DNA from: Muraenolepis orangiensis
Taxonomy: Eukaryota > Chordata > Actinopteri > Gadiformes > Muraenolepididae
Assembly: GCA_027704905.1 (NCBI GenBank)
Contig: CM051005.1
Coordinates: 25,086,203 to 25,150,202 of the forward strand
DNA: 64,000 bases
Direction: 5' to 3'
The notes under the pieces are model-generated. The model was given only the letters and a program-made list of their open reading frames with translations. It ran no database searches and was not told the DNA's origin. Shown here piece after piece: positions 52,640 to 62,479 of the stretch. How positions within the stretch are numbered: the stretch's first letter is position 1; every line of letters begins with the position of its first letter. A program made the position numbers and the translations under genes.

Positions 52640-52711
52640 GCATTGGTGGTATAGTGGTAAGCATAGCTGCTTCCCAAGCAGTTGACCCGGGTTCGATTCC
52701 CGGCCAATGCA
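52640..52711 (+). tRNA. tRNA-Gly(CCC), class A
   Basis: Matches the reference throughout, unlike its damaged duplicate at 49458. Confidence 0.9.
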
Positions 52712-52882
52712 TTGTTAACCTTATAATAATAGCATACTGAACATTTCATTAATAGTGAATGTGTACATTTTGTTTTCTACATTGAAAGTGAGTTTTTGTA
52801 ATGATGGGACAAATCACTGTCCAAATGATTGGACTTGGGTGAATTCAAGCCTTGGATAATCAATGATAAGACAAAGGAATTG

Positions 52883-52954
52883 GCATTGGTGGTATAGTGG
52901 TTAGCATAGCTGCTTCCCAAGCAGTTGACCCGGGTTCGATTCCCGGCCAATGCA
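52883..52954 (+). tRNA. tRNA-Gly(CCC), class F
   Basis: All stems pair, B-box GGTTCGATTCC. Confidence 0.88.
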
Positions 52955-53125
52955 TAAGTCACCTTATAATAATAGCATACTGAACATTTCAGAATAATGG
53001 GATGTATAGATGTGGTTTTCTACATTGAAAGTGACTTTTTGTAATGATGGGACAAATCATTGTCCAAATGATTGGACTTGGGTGAATTCAAGCCTTGGAT
53101 AATCAATGATGAAACAAAGCAATTT

Positions 53126-53197
53126 GCATTGGTAGTATAGTGGTTAGCATAGCTGCTTCCCAAGAAGTTGACCCGGGTTCAATTCCCTGCCAATGCA
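53126..53197 (+). pseudogene. tRNA-Gly GAAG class
   Basis: C40 to A and G64 to T. Confidence 0.7.
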
Positions 53198-53368
53198 TAA
53201 GTCACCCTATAATAATAGCATACTGAACATTTCATAAATATGGGATTTATAGATGTTGTTTTCTACATTGAAAGTGAGTTTTTGTAATGATGGGACAAAT
53301 CACTGTCCAAATGATTGGACTTGGTTGAATTCAAGCCTTGGATAATCAATGATAAAACAATGAAAGCT

Positions 53369-53689
53369 GCATTGCTGGTATAGTGGTTAGCATAGCTGCT
53401 TCCCTAGCAGTTGACCCGTGTTAGATTCCCATCCAATGCATTAGTCACCGTATAATATCAGAATACTGAACTTTCCAAAATGTGTTTCTTTTTGGCGTGG
53501 CACAAATTTTTTCTACATTTAAAGAAAGTTTTGTAATGATGTGGCAAATGATGGGACTCAAAGTAATGTGTGGCCTTAATCACTTGGCTACCCACGAAGA
53601 AAGCAGAATGGCAAACAGGGGTCCACCGGGATCTGTGCTCTGATCACTCGATTCAAAGTAGAGAGCTCTAACCGTTACACCTTTGTACC
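53369..53689. pseudogene. Class E tRNA-Gly plus tRNA-Gln pseudogenes
   Basis: Last cassette of the window. None occurs to the right of LINE copy 3. Confidence 0.85.
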
Positions 53690-53911
53690 CTGCTCAGCCT
53701 CAAAATATGTACATTTTAGCTTCACAGAAACCATTTGTCGAACTTGGAAGAAGGCAAACTGTAACAAGAATCCTAAAAAAAAAGACACTGGTCGGAATGC
53801 CAGTCACTACAAATCTCCCAAAGTTTTGAAAGGCTCTGTAGTGAGGACAATGGATTAGCAGTCAATGACCATTCCGCCTTGCCACCAAAGCAGTACGCAT
53901 AGCAGAAAACC

Positions 53912-53983
53912 TGGTTCCACCGAGATTTGAACTCGGATCACTGGATTCAAAGTCCAGAGTGCTAACCGTTACACCATGGAACC
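53912..53983 (-). tRNA. tRNA-Gln(TTG)
   Basis: Complete copy with TTTT terminator; the rightmost tRNA-Gln in the window. Confidence 0.92.
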
Positions 53984-54121
53984 CTGGTCAGCCATGGAAA
54001 ATGTAAATGTAAGCTCCATAGCAACTCTTTGTTAAATCTGGATGACAGTGAAGCACAACAGCGTTCATGAAACTTGGGTGAATTCAATTCTTGGATAATC
54101 AATGATAGGGCTAACGTAATT

Positions 54122-54193
54122 GCATTTGTGGTATAGTGGTAAGCATAGCTGCTTCCCAAGCAGTTGACCCGGGTTTGATTCCCGGCCAATGCA
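54122..54193 (+). tRNA. tRNA-Gly(CCC) class A-prime
   Basis: T6-C67 mismatch and T-loop TTTGATT. Confidence 0.5.
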
Positions 54194-54364
54194 TTGTTAA
54201 CCTTATAATAATAGCATACTGAACATTTCATTAATAGTGAATGTGTACATTTTGTTTTCTACATTGAAAGTGCGTTTTTGTAATGATGGGACAAATCATT
54301 GTCCAAATGATTGGACTTGGGTGAATTCAATTCTTGGATAATCAATGATAGCTCTAACATAGTT

Positions 54365-54436
54365 GCATTGGTGGTATAGTTGTAAGCATAGCTGCTTCCC
54401 AAGCAGTTGACGTGGGTTCGATTCCCGGCCAATGCA
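54365..54436 (+). pseudogene. tRNA-Gly, G18 to T, T-stem GTGGG
   Basis: Form of 13042 with C49 to G as well, so the outer T-stem pair is lost. Confidence 0.55.
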
Positions 54437-54607
54437 TTAATCACCTTATAATAATAGCATACTGAACATTTCATAAATTGGGGATGTATAGATGTGGTTT
54501 TCTACATTGAAATTTAGTTTTTGTAATGATGGGACAAATCATTGTCCAAATGATTGGACTTGGGTGAATTCAAGCCTTGGATAATCAATGATAAAACAAA
54601 GCAATTT

Positions 54608-54679
54608 GCATTAGTAGTATAGTTGTTAGCATAGCTGCTTCCCAAGCAGTTGACCCGGTTTCAATTCCCGGCCAATGCA
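54608..54679 (+). pseudogene. tRNA-Gly class D, G6 to A, G53 to T
   Basis: Same form as 32962. Confidence 0.55.
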
Positions 54680-54850
54680 TAAATCGCCCTATAATAATAG
54701 CATACTGAACATTTCATAAATATGGGATGTATAGATGTTGTTTTCTACATTGAAAGTGAGTTTTTGTAATGATGGGACAAATCACTGTCCAAATGATTGG
54801 ACTTGGGTGAATTCAAGCCTTGGATAATCAATGATAAGACAAAGGAATTG

Positions 54851-54922
54851 GCATTGGTGGTATAGTGGATAGCATAGCTGCTTCCCAAGCACTTGACCCG
54901 GGTTCGATTCCCGGCCAATGCA
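54851..54922 (+). tRNA. tRNA-Gly(CCC) class F, T20 to A, G42 to C
   Basis: The anticodon stem GCTGC/GCACT has one C-C mismatch. T-arm clean. Confidence 0.55.
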
Positions 54923-55093
54923 TAAGTCACCTTATAATAATAGCATACTGAACATTTCATAAATTCGGGATGTATAGATGTTGTTTTCTACATTGAAAGT
55001 GAGTTTTTGTAATGATGGGACAAATCGCTGTCCAAATGATTGGACTTGGGTGAATTCAATTCTTGGATAATCAATGATAGGTCTAACATAGTT

Positions 55094-55165
55094 GCATTGG
55101 TGGTATAGTGGTAAGCATAGCTGCTTCCCAAGCACTTGACCCGGGTTTGATTCCCGGCCAATGCA
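55094..55165 (+). tRNA. tRNA-Gly(CCC) class A, G42 to C, C56 to T
   Basis: Same anticodon-stem change as 54851 although the class differs, pointing to exchange between neighbours. Confidence 0.5.
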
Positions 55166-55336
55166 TTAATCACCTTATAATAATAGTATACTGAACATTT
55201 CATAAATTGGGGATGTATAGATGTGGTTTTCTACATTGAAAGTGACTTTTTGTAATGATGGGACAAATCATTGTCCAAATGATTGGACTTGGGTGAATTC
55301 AAGCCTTGGATAATCAATGATAAAACTAAGCAATTT

Positions 55337-55408
55337 GCATTGGTAGTATAGTTGTTAGCATAGCTGCTTCCCAAGCAGTTGACCCGGGTTAAATTCCCGG
55401 CCAATGCA
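55337..55408 (+). tRNA. tRNA-Gly(CCC) class D, C56 to A
   Basis: B-box GGTTAAATTCC. Stems pair. Confidence 0.5.
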
Positions 55409-55579
55409 TAAATCGCCCTATAATAATAGCATACTGAACATTTCATAAACATGGGATGTATAGATGTGGTTTTCTACATTGAAAGTGAGTTTTTGTAATG
55501 ATGGGACAAATCATTGTCCAAATGATTGGACTTGGGTGAATTCAAGCCTTGGATAATCAATGATAAGAAAAATGAATTG

Positions 55580-55651
55580 GCATTGGTGGTATAGTGCTTG
55601 GCATAGCTGCTTCCCAAGCAATTGACCCGGGTTCAATTCCCGGCCAATGCA
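55580..55651 (+). tRNA. tRNA-Gly(CCC) class C, G42 to A
   Basis: C28-A42 mismatch in the anticodon stem. T-arm clean. Confidence 0.5.
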
Positions 55652-55822
55652 TAAGTCACCCTATAATAATATCATACTGAACATTTCATAAATATGGGAT
55701 GTATAGATGTGGTTTTCTACATTGAAAGTGAGTTTTTGTAATGATGGGACAAATCATTGTCCAAATGATTGGACTTGGGTGAATTCAAGCCTTGGATAAT
55801 CAATGACAAGACAAAGGGATTG

Positions 55823-55894
55823 GCATTGGTGGTATAGTGGTTAGCATAGCTGCTTCCCAAGCAGTTGACCCGGGCTTGATTCCCGGCCAATGCA
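55823..55894 (+). tRNA. tRNA-Gly(CCC) class F, T-loop CTTGATT
   Basis: T54 to C and C56 to T change the B-box. Stems are intact. Confidence 0.55.
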
Positions 55895-56065
55895 TAAGTC
55901 ACCTTATAATAATAGCATACTGAACATTTCATTAATAGTGAATGTGTACATTTTGTTTTCTACATTGAAAGTGAGTTTTTGTAATGATGGGACAAATCAC
56001 TGTCCAAATGATTGGACTTGGGTGAATTCAAGCCTTGGATAATCAATGATAAGACAAAGGAATTG

Positions 56066-56137
56066 GCATTGGTGGTATAGTGGTTAGCATAGCTGCTTCC
56101 CAAGCACTTGACCCGGGTTCGATTCCCGGCCAATGCA
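56066..56137 (+). tRNA. tRNA-Gly(CCC) class F, G42 to C
   Basis: One anticodon-stem mismatch. B-box GGTTCGATTCC intact. Confidence 0.6.
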
Positions 56138-56308
56138 TAAGTCACCTTATAATAATAGCATACTGAACATTTCATAAATTGGGGATGTATAGATGTTGTT
56201 TTCTACATTGAAAGTGAGTTTTTGTAATGATGGGACAAATCATTGTCCAAATGATTGGACTTGGGTGAATTCAATTCTTGGATAATCAATGATAGGTCTA
56301 ACATAGTT

Positions 56309-56367
56309 GCATTGGTGGTATAGTGGTAAGCATAGCTGCTTCCCGGGTTCCATTCCCGGCCAATGCA
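56309..56367 (+). pseudogene. tRNA-Gly with 13-bp internal deletion
   Basis: The sequence from the anticodon loop to the T-stem is lost: GCTTCCC runs straight into GGGTTCCATTCCC. The deletion is bounded by two CCC runs. It is the last locus before LINE copy 3. Confidence 0.85.
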
Positions 56368-56433
56368 TTAAACACCTTATAATAATAGCGTACCGAACAT
56401 TTCATAAATCGGGGATGTATAGATGTGGTTTTC

Positions 56434-59400
56434 AAGTCAAGTCAAGTCAAGTCAAGTTTATTGTCACTTCACAGTTTACAGTTTAGTATAAAGCAGTGAT
56501 GTGAAATTCTTGTGTGCAATACCCGACGACAGACAGCAGTTATAAAATAAGATAAAATAAAAATAGATAAAAAATAGAATAAAAAATAGAATAAAGAATA
56601 TAAAATAAAAATAAAAAATGCAATTTATAAAATGCAAAAATCAGCACAGAAAAGAGCAATATATATATATAAATCAATGTAATAAAATATACATTGTTAT
56701 ATGTTATACGCCCTTGTTCAGCAGCCTGATGGCCTGACTGTGGAAGCTATCTCTAAGCCTATTTGTACGACACTTGATACTGCGGTATCGCCTGCCTGAC
56801 GGTAATAGTGAGTAAAGTTCGTGGCTGGGGTGGGCAATGTCTTTTATAATTATTTTGGCCTTGGCCACGCACCGCTGGTTGTAAATGTCCAGGAGGGAGG
56901 GGAGCTCACCTCCAACGATATACTGGGCCGTCCGCACCACCCTTTGAAGCGCTCTGCGCTCGAGTGCCGTGCAGTTCCCGTACCAGGCGGTGATACACCC
57001 TGTCAGAACACTCTCGATGGTGCCGTTGTAGAATGTTCTCAGGATGCGGGGGCCCATGCTGAATTTCTTCAGACGCCTGAGAAAATACAGGCGTTGTTGG
57101 GCCCTTTTCACCACGTGTGTGGTGTGCGTGGACCATGTGAGGTCCTCGGAGATGTGCACGCCGAGGAACATGAAGCTGCTGACCCTCTCTACTGCAACGC
57201 CGTCGATGGAGATAGGGCTGTGCTCTCCCCTCTGCCTCCTGAAGTCCACGATCAGCTCCTTGGTCTTCTTGACGTTGAGGGCGAGGCTGTTCTCCTGGCA
57301 CCACTGCTCCAGCGATCCGACCTCCTCCCTGTAGGCTGTCTCGTCGTCGCCGGCGATCAGGCCCATCACTGTCGTGTCGTCAGCAAACTTGACGATGACG
57401 TTGGAGCTGTGCATAGCCATGCAGTCGTGGGTGTAGAGGGAGTAGAGGAGAGGGCTCAGCACGCATCCCTGGGGGGCTCCCGTGTTGAGGGTCAGTGGCT
57501 CTGATGTGGTGCTGCCCATCCTCACCACCTGGCGGCGGTCCGACAGGAGGTTCAGTATCCAGCTGCACATGGATGGGGGTACGCCTAGACCTCTCAGCTT
57601 GGTGTCGAGCTTGGCAGGAACTATTGTGTTGAATGCTGAGCTGTAGTCCACAAACAGCATTCGCACATAACAGTTCTTCCCCTCCAGGTGGGAAAGGGCA
57701 GTGTGGAGGGCCATGGCAATTGCGTCGTCCGTGGATCTATTTTGACGATATGCAAATTGCCATGGGTCCAGCGTGGTAGGTAACACGGAGCAAATAAAGT
57801 CCTTGACCAACCTCTCGAAGCATTTGCTAACGATCGAGGTGAGGGCCACAGGTCTGTAGTCATTCAGGCATGTTACCTTGGTTTGTTTAGGGACAGGCAC
57901 GATGGTGGATATCTTGAAGACCGCGGGGACAACAGCCTGGGACAGGGAGAGGTTGAAGATGTCTGCAAAGACTCCTGCCAACTGGTCTGCGCATGCTCTG
58001 AGGACGCGGCCCGGGATGTCGTCGGGGCCTGCCGCCTTACGGATGTTCAGCCGCTTAAAGGTGCGGCGCACATCCGCCTCCGAGATGCGCAGCTGGCTGG
58101 TCTCCCCAGTCGGTGCTGGCTTCGGCGGGCTGCCGTTTACGTCGAACCGAGCAAAAAATGTATTTAGCTCTCCTGGGAGGGAGGTAGAGGAGTTCTCTAC
58201 ACAACTGGTTCTCCCTCTGAAGTTCGTTATCTTCTGCAGCCCCTGCCACATACCCCTCGCATCGTGTTTCTTGAATTTATCTTCCACTCTGTCCTTATAC
58301 TCCCGCTTGGCAGTGACGATGGTCTTACGGAGGTCGTAACGGGCTCTCGTATATTCCTCCGTATTCCCGGAACCAAAGGCGGCGTTACGCGCATGTAGGG
58401 CAGCGCGAACATCGCCGTTAATCCACGGTTTCTGGTTGGGATATATCCGAACCGACTTGGTCGGAACAACGTCATCTATGCACTTCTTGATGAACCCGGT
58501 GACCGACGACGCGTACTCGTTGATGTTATTGTCCGAGGCAACGCGGAACATGTGCCAGTCAGCGTGATCAAAACAATCCTGCAGCGTAGAATCTGATTGG
58601 TCCGACCAGCATTGGACCTCCCTCACAGCGATCGGTTGCTGCTTCAGTCTCTGCCTATAGGCGGGGAGTAGCTGGATAGAGCGGTGATCTGATTTGCCGA
58701 ACGGTGGGCGGAGGAGGGCCTTGTAGCCATCACGGAAGGGAGTGTAGCAGTGGTCGAGGATCCGCTCGCCCCGTGTGTTGCTCTTTATGTGTTGGTAGAA
58801 CTTCGGGAGAACCTTCTTCAGGTTCGCCTTGTTGAAGTCCCCCGCCACGATGAGAGCAGCCTCGGGGTGGGCCGACTCCTGTTCGCTGATAGCCCCGTAC
58901 AGTTCCTTCAGCGCTGTGTCCGTGTTGGCTTGTGGGGGAATGTAAACAGCGGTCACGGTTACCGCTGTAAACTCCCGAGGTAGCCAGTATGGACGGCACA
59001 TAAGCATCAGGTACTCCAGGTCCGGGGAACAGAAAGACTTGAGGGGATGTACATGGCTTTGGTTGCACCAAGATCTGTTTATCATGAGACATACCCCCCC
59101 TCCGCGATCTTTACCGGAGAGAGCCTTTGTTCTGTCCGCCCGGTGTACGGAAAATCCCGTCGGCTCGATAGCTGCGTCGGTAACCCCCTCCGACATCCAT
59201 GTCTCCGTAAGGCAGATAATACAATTGTCCCTAGTTTCCCGGTGGAATTGAATACGAGCCTGTAGTTCGCTTAACTTATTGTCCAGAGACTGTACATTAG
59301 CCAGTAGAATGGTGGGTAGTGGGGGGCGATCGGATCGACATCTCAGCCTGACTAGCACGCCGGCTCGCTTCCCTCGCTTCCTCCGGCGACGCTTGCGCGT

Positions 59401-59655
59401 AATCGTGCCCAAAATGGACGGAGATAATCCAGCTGTGACTTCGGGCGGGACGTCCGAGCCGAAAGAATGAAAAAACTCCGGTAGGCGGCGAGCGACTGTC
59501 GATCTGATCTCCCAAAGTGTGCAGAAGTTATAAGTGAACTTGCTGCTAACATCCTGAACTAAAATAGTTGCGATAAAAAGAATAAATAACAAAAAACTGC
59601 GTCGTCGTGCGGGAGCTCGCGACACGGCAGCCATCTCGTACGGCGCCATACTCCA
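56434..59655 (-). mobile_element. Rex1/Babar-like LINE, copy 3, full length
   Basis: The element is about 3.2 kb. On the sense strand it starts TGGAGTATG, so only six bases precede the start codon, and it ends in an A/T-rich 3' region plus five TTGAC-type repeats (TCAAG on the + strand). It sits in the array spacer between GATGTGGTTTTC and a rearranged continuation (TCTACATGGAAAGTGAG repeated with ACATGG filler at 59660-59716). Confidence 0.9.
56704..59649 (-). CDS. LINE endonuclease-reverse transcriptase, intact frame
   Basis: An uninterrupted 981-residue frame. Residues 19-31 form a hydrophobic segment and 85-94 a basic run. The AP-endonuclease motifs are ANVQ (117-120), LTETW (147-151), GDFN (270-273) and SDH (320-322). 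The reverse transcriptase follows: GPDDIP (541-546), the FVDYSSAFNT block (666-675), GAPQGCVLSP (724-733) and catalytic FADD (755-758). The C-terminal region runs to LLNKGV. It would nick DNA and copy its own RNA into the target (target-primed reverse transcription). Unlike copies 1 and 2 there is no frameshift, so it may be recently active. The start chosen is the first ATG of the element. Placement in the CR1/L2-Rex1 group is from recalled similarity. Confidence 0.88.
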   Translation of the reverse strand: MAPYEMAAVSRAPARRRSFLLFILFIATILVQDVSSKFTYNFCTLWEIRSTVARRLPEFFHSFGSDVPPEVTAGLSPSILGTITRKRRRRKRGKRAGVLVRLRCRSDRPPLPTILLANVQSLDNKLSELQARIQFHRETRDNCIICLTETWMSEGVTDAAIEPTGFSVHRADRTKALSGKDRGGGVCLMINRSWCNQSHVHPLKSFCSPDLEYLMLMCRPYWLPREFTAVTVTAVYIPPQANTDTALKELYGAISEQESAHPEAALIVAGDFNKANLKKVLPKFYQHIKSNTRGERILDHCYTPFRDGYKALLRPPFGKSDHRSIQLLPAYRQRLKQQPIAVREVQCWSDQSDSTLQDCFDHADWHMFRVASDNNINEYASSVTGFIKKCIDDVVPTKSVRIYPNQKPWINGDVRAALHARNAAFGSGNTEEYTRARYDLRKTIVTAKREYKDRVEDKFKKHDARGMWQGLQKITNFRGRTSCVENSSTSLPGELNTFFARFDVNGSPPKPAPTGETSQLRISEADVRRTFKRLNIRKAAGPDDIPGRVLRACADQLAGVFADIFNLSLSQAVVPAVFKISTIVPVPKQTKVTCLNDYRPVALTSIVSKCFERLVKDFICSVLPTTLDPWQFAYRQNRSTDDAIAMALHTALSHLEGKNCYVRMLFVDYSSAFNTIVPAKLDTKLRGLGVPPSMCSWILNLLSDRRQVVRMGSTTSEPLTLNTGAPQGCVLSPLLYSLYTHDCMAMHSSNVIVKFADDTTVMGLIAGDDETAYREEVGSLEQWCQENSLALNVKKTKELIVDFRRQRGEHSPISIDGVAVERVSSFMFLGVHISEDLTWSTHTTHVVKRAQQRLYFLRRLKKFSMGPRILRTFYNGTIESVLTGCITAWYGNCTALERRALQRVVRTAQYIVGGELPSLLDIYNQRCVAKAKIIIKDIAHPSHELYSLLPSGRRYRSIKCRTNRLRDSFHSQAIRLLNKGV

Positions 59656-59809
59656 ACCTATCTACATGGAAAGTGAGTTTACATGGAACATGGTACATGG
59701 AAAGTGAGTTTTTGTAAAGATGGGACAAATCATTGTCCAAATGATTGGACTTGGTTGAATTCAAGCCTTGGATAATCAATGATAAATCAATGATAAAGCA
59801 ATGTAAGCT

Positions 59810-59881
59810 GCATTGCTGGTATAATGGTTAGCATAGCTGCTTCCCAAGCAGTTGACCCGGGTTCAATTCCCGGCCAATGCA
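59810..59881 (+). tRNA. tRNA-Gly(CCC), mosaic with class E 5' end
   Basis: The 5' part (GCATTGC, G7 to C) and upstream spacer match the decayed class E. The anticodon loop (TTCCCAA) and T-arm (CCGGG-TTCAATT-CCCGG) are clean. G15 to A alters the A-box. Confidence 0.55.
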
Positions 59882-60052
59882 TAAGTCACCGTATAATAAT
59901 AGCATACAGAACATTTCATAAATATGGGATGTATAGATGTGGTTTTCTACATTGAAAGTGAGTTTTTGTAATGATGGGACAAATCATTGTCCAAATGATT
60001 GGACTTGGGTGAATTCAATTCTTGGATAATCAATGATAAGTCTAACATAGTT

Positions 60053-60124
60053 GCATTGGTGGTATAGTGGTAAGCATAGCTGCTTCCCAAGCAGTTGACC
60101 CGGGTTCAATTCCCGGCCAATGCA
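60053..60124 (+). tRNA. tRNA-Gly(CCC), class A, base 57 A
   Basis: Reference sequence except T-loop TTCAATT, an allowed purine change. Confidence 0.88.
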
Positions 60125-60294
60125 TAATCACCCTATAATAATAGCATACTGAACATTTCATAAATATGGGATGTATAGATGTGGTTTTCTACATTGAAAG
60201 TGAGTTTTTGTAATGATGGGACAAATCACTGTCCAAATGATTGGACTTGGGTGAATTCAAGCCTTGGATAATCAATGATAAGACAAAGGAATTG

Positions 60295-60366
60295 GCATTG
60301 GTGGTATAGTGGTTAGCATAGCTGCTTCCCAAGCAGTTGACCCGGGTTCAATTCCCGGCCAATGCA
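60295..60366 (+). tRNA. tRNA-Gly(CCC), class F, base 57 A
   Basis: All stems pair. D-loop AGTGGTTA. Confidence 0.87.
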
Positions 60367-60537
60367 TAAATCGCCCTATAATAATAGCATACTGAACATT
60401 TCATAAATATGGGATGTATAGATGTGGTTTTCTACATTGAAAGTGAGTTTTTGTAATGATGGGACAAATCATTGTCCAAATGATTGGACTTGGGTGAATT
60501 CAATTCTTGGATAATCAATGATAGGTCTAACATAGTT

Positions 60538-60609
60538 GCATTGGTGGTATAGTGGTAAGCATAGCTGCTTCCCAAGCAGTTGACCCGGGTTCGATTCCCG
60601 GCCAATGCA
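60538..60609 (+). tRNA. tRNA-Gly(CCC), class A
   Basis: Matches the reference throughout. The first T4 run comes 61 bases after its end (60671). Confidence 0.9.
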
Positions 60610-60670
60610 TTAAGTCACCTTATAATAATAGCATACTGAACATTTCATAAATAGGGATGTATAGATGTTG

Positions 60671-60674
60671 TTTT
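60671..60674 (+). terminator. First T4 run after tRNA-Gly (candidate Pol III terminator)
   Basis: TTTT in GTTTTCTAC is the first run of four T after the 60538 gene, 61 nt downstream. In many units this site is GTTTCC and so is lost. A TTTTT run follows at 60691-60695 in nearly all units. Such a distant stop implies a long 3' trailer. Confidence 0.45.
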
Positions 60675-60690
60675 CTACATTGAAAGTGAG

Positions 60691-60695
60691 TTTTT
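60691..60695 (+). terminator. Second T-run (T5) in the tRNA-Gly spacer
   Basis: GAGTTTTTGTAATG is conserved in almost all spacers, about 80 nt after each tRNA. It is the likely backup or main terminator where the first run is mutated. Confidence 0.45.
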
Positions 60696-60780
60696 GTAAT
60701 GATGGGACAAATCACTGTCCAAATGATTGGACTTGGGTGAATTCAAGCCTTGGATAATCAATGATAAAGCAAAGCAATTT

Positions 60781-60852
60781 GCATTGGTAGTATAGTTGTT
60801 AGCATAGCTGCTTCCCAAGCAGTTGACCCGGGTTCAATTCCCGGCCAATGCA
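60781..60852 (+). tRNA. tRNA-Gly(CCC) class D, clean stems
   Basis: G18 to T and G9 to A only. Clean T-arm. Confidence 0.65.
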
Positions 60853-61022
60853 TAAATCGCCCTATAATAATAGCATACTGAACATTTCATAAATATGGGA
60901 TGTATAGATGTGGTTTTCTACATTGAAAGTGAGTTTTTGTAATGATGGGACAAATCATTGTCCAAATGATTGGACTTGGGTGAATTCAAGCCTTGGATAA
61001 TCAATGATAAGAAAAGGAATTG

Positions 61023-61094
61023 GCATTGGTGGTATAGTGGTTGGCATAGCTGCTTCCCAAGCAGTTGACCCGGGTTCAATTCCTGGCCAATGCA
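61023..61094 (+). tRNA. tRNA-Gly(CCC), A21 to G, C63 to T
   Basis: The D-loop keeps G18 and G19 (AGTGGTTG), intermediate between classes F and C. G-U in the T-stem. Confidence 0.65.
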
Positions 61095-61265
61095 TAAGTC
61101 ACCCTATAATAATAGCATACTGAACATTTCATAAATATGGGATGTATAGATGTGGTTTTCTACATTGAAAGTGAGTTTTTGTAATGATGGGACAAATCAT
61201 TGTCCAAATGATTGGACTTGGGTGAATTCAATTCTTGGATAATCAATGATAGGTCTAACATAGTT

Positions 61266-61337
61266 GCATTGGTGGTATAGTGGTAAGCATAGCTGCTTCC
61301 CAAGCAGTTGACCCGGGTTCGATTCCCGGCCAATGCA
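61266..61337 (+). tRNA. tRNA-Gly(CCC), class A
   Basis: Matches the reference throughout. Confidence 0.9.
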
Positions 61338-61508
61338 TTAAACACCTTATAATAATAGCGTACCGAACATTTCATAAATCGGGGATGTATAGATGTGGTT
61401 TTCTACATTGAAAGTGAGTTTTTGTAAAGATGGGACAAATCATTGTCCAAATGATTGGACTTGGTTGAATTCAAGCCTTGGATAATCAATGATAAGACAA
61501 AGGAATTG

Positions 61509-61580
61509 GCATTGGTGGTATAGTGGTTAGCATAGCTGCTTCCCAAGCAGTTGACCCGGGTTCAATTCCCGGCCAATGCA
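61509..61580 (+). tRNA. tRNA-Gly(CCC), class F, base 57 A
   Basis: All stems pair. Confidence 0.87.
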
Positions 61581-61751
61581 TAAGTCACCCTATAATAATA
61601 GCATACTGAACATTTCATAAATATGGGATGTATAGATGTGGTTTTCTACATTGAAAGTGAGTTTTTGTAATGATGGGACAAATCATTGTCCAAATGATTG
61701 GACTTGGGTGAATTCAATTCTTGGATAATCAATGATAGGTCTAACATAGTT

Positions 61752-61823
61752 GCATTGGTGGTATAGTGGTAAGCATAGCTGCTTCCCAAGCAGTTGACCC
61801 GGGTTCGATTCCCGGCCAATGCA
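61752..61823 (+). tRNA. tRNA-Gly(CCC), class A
   Basis: Matches the reference throughout. Confidence 0.9.
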
Positions 61824-61993
61824 TAATCACCTTATAATAATAGCATACTGAACATTTCATAAATATGGGATGTATAGATGTGGTTTTCTACATTGAAAGT
61901 GAGTTTTTGTAATGATGGGACAAATCACTGTCCAAATGATTGGACTTGGGTGAATTCAAGCCTTGGATAATCAATGATAAAGCAAAGCAATTT

Positions 61994-62065
61994 GCATTGG
62001 TAGTATAGTTGTTAGCATAGCTGCTTCCCAAGCAGTTGACCCGGGTTCAATTCCCGGCCAATGCA
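61994..62065 (+). tRNA. tRNA-Gly(CCC) class D, clean stems
   Basis: G18 to T and G9 to A only. Confidence 0.65.
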
Positions 62066-62236
62066 TAAATCGCCCTATAATAATAGCATACTGAACATTT
62101 CATAAATATGGGATGTATAGATGTGGTTTTCTACATTGAAAGTGAGTTTTTGTAATGATGGGACAAATCATTGTCCAAATGATTGGACTTGGGTGAATTC
62201 AAGCCTTGGATAATCAATGATAAGACAAAGGAATTG

Positions 62237-62308
62237 GCATTGGTGGTATAGTGGTTGGCATAGCTGCTTCCCAAGCAGTTGACCCGGGTTCAATTCCCGG
62301 CCAATGCA
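62237..62308 (+). tRNA. tRNA-Gly(CCC), A21 to G
   Basis: D-loop AGTGGTTG. All stems and T-arm clean. Confidence 0.75.
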
Positions 62309-62479
62309 TAAGTCACCCTATAATAATAGCATACTGAACATTTCATAAATATGGGATGTATAGATGTGGTTTTCTACATTGAAAGTGAGTTTTTGTAATG
62401 ATGGGACAAATCATTGTCCAAATGATTGGACTTGGGTGAATTCAATTCTTGGATAATCAATGATAGGTCTAACATAGTT

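Larger units (their letters stand above)
46572..56433 (+). repeat. tRNA-Gly/tRNA-Gln tandem array, block 3
   Basis: Thirty-four tRNA-Gly loci, three E cassettes and three complete-length tRNA-Gln plus one truncated at the left edge. Cassettes are 3182 and 2940 bp apart, with single 243-bp units gained or lost between otherwise matching stretches. The block ends in a spacer where LINE copy 3 has inserted. Confidence 0.95.
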
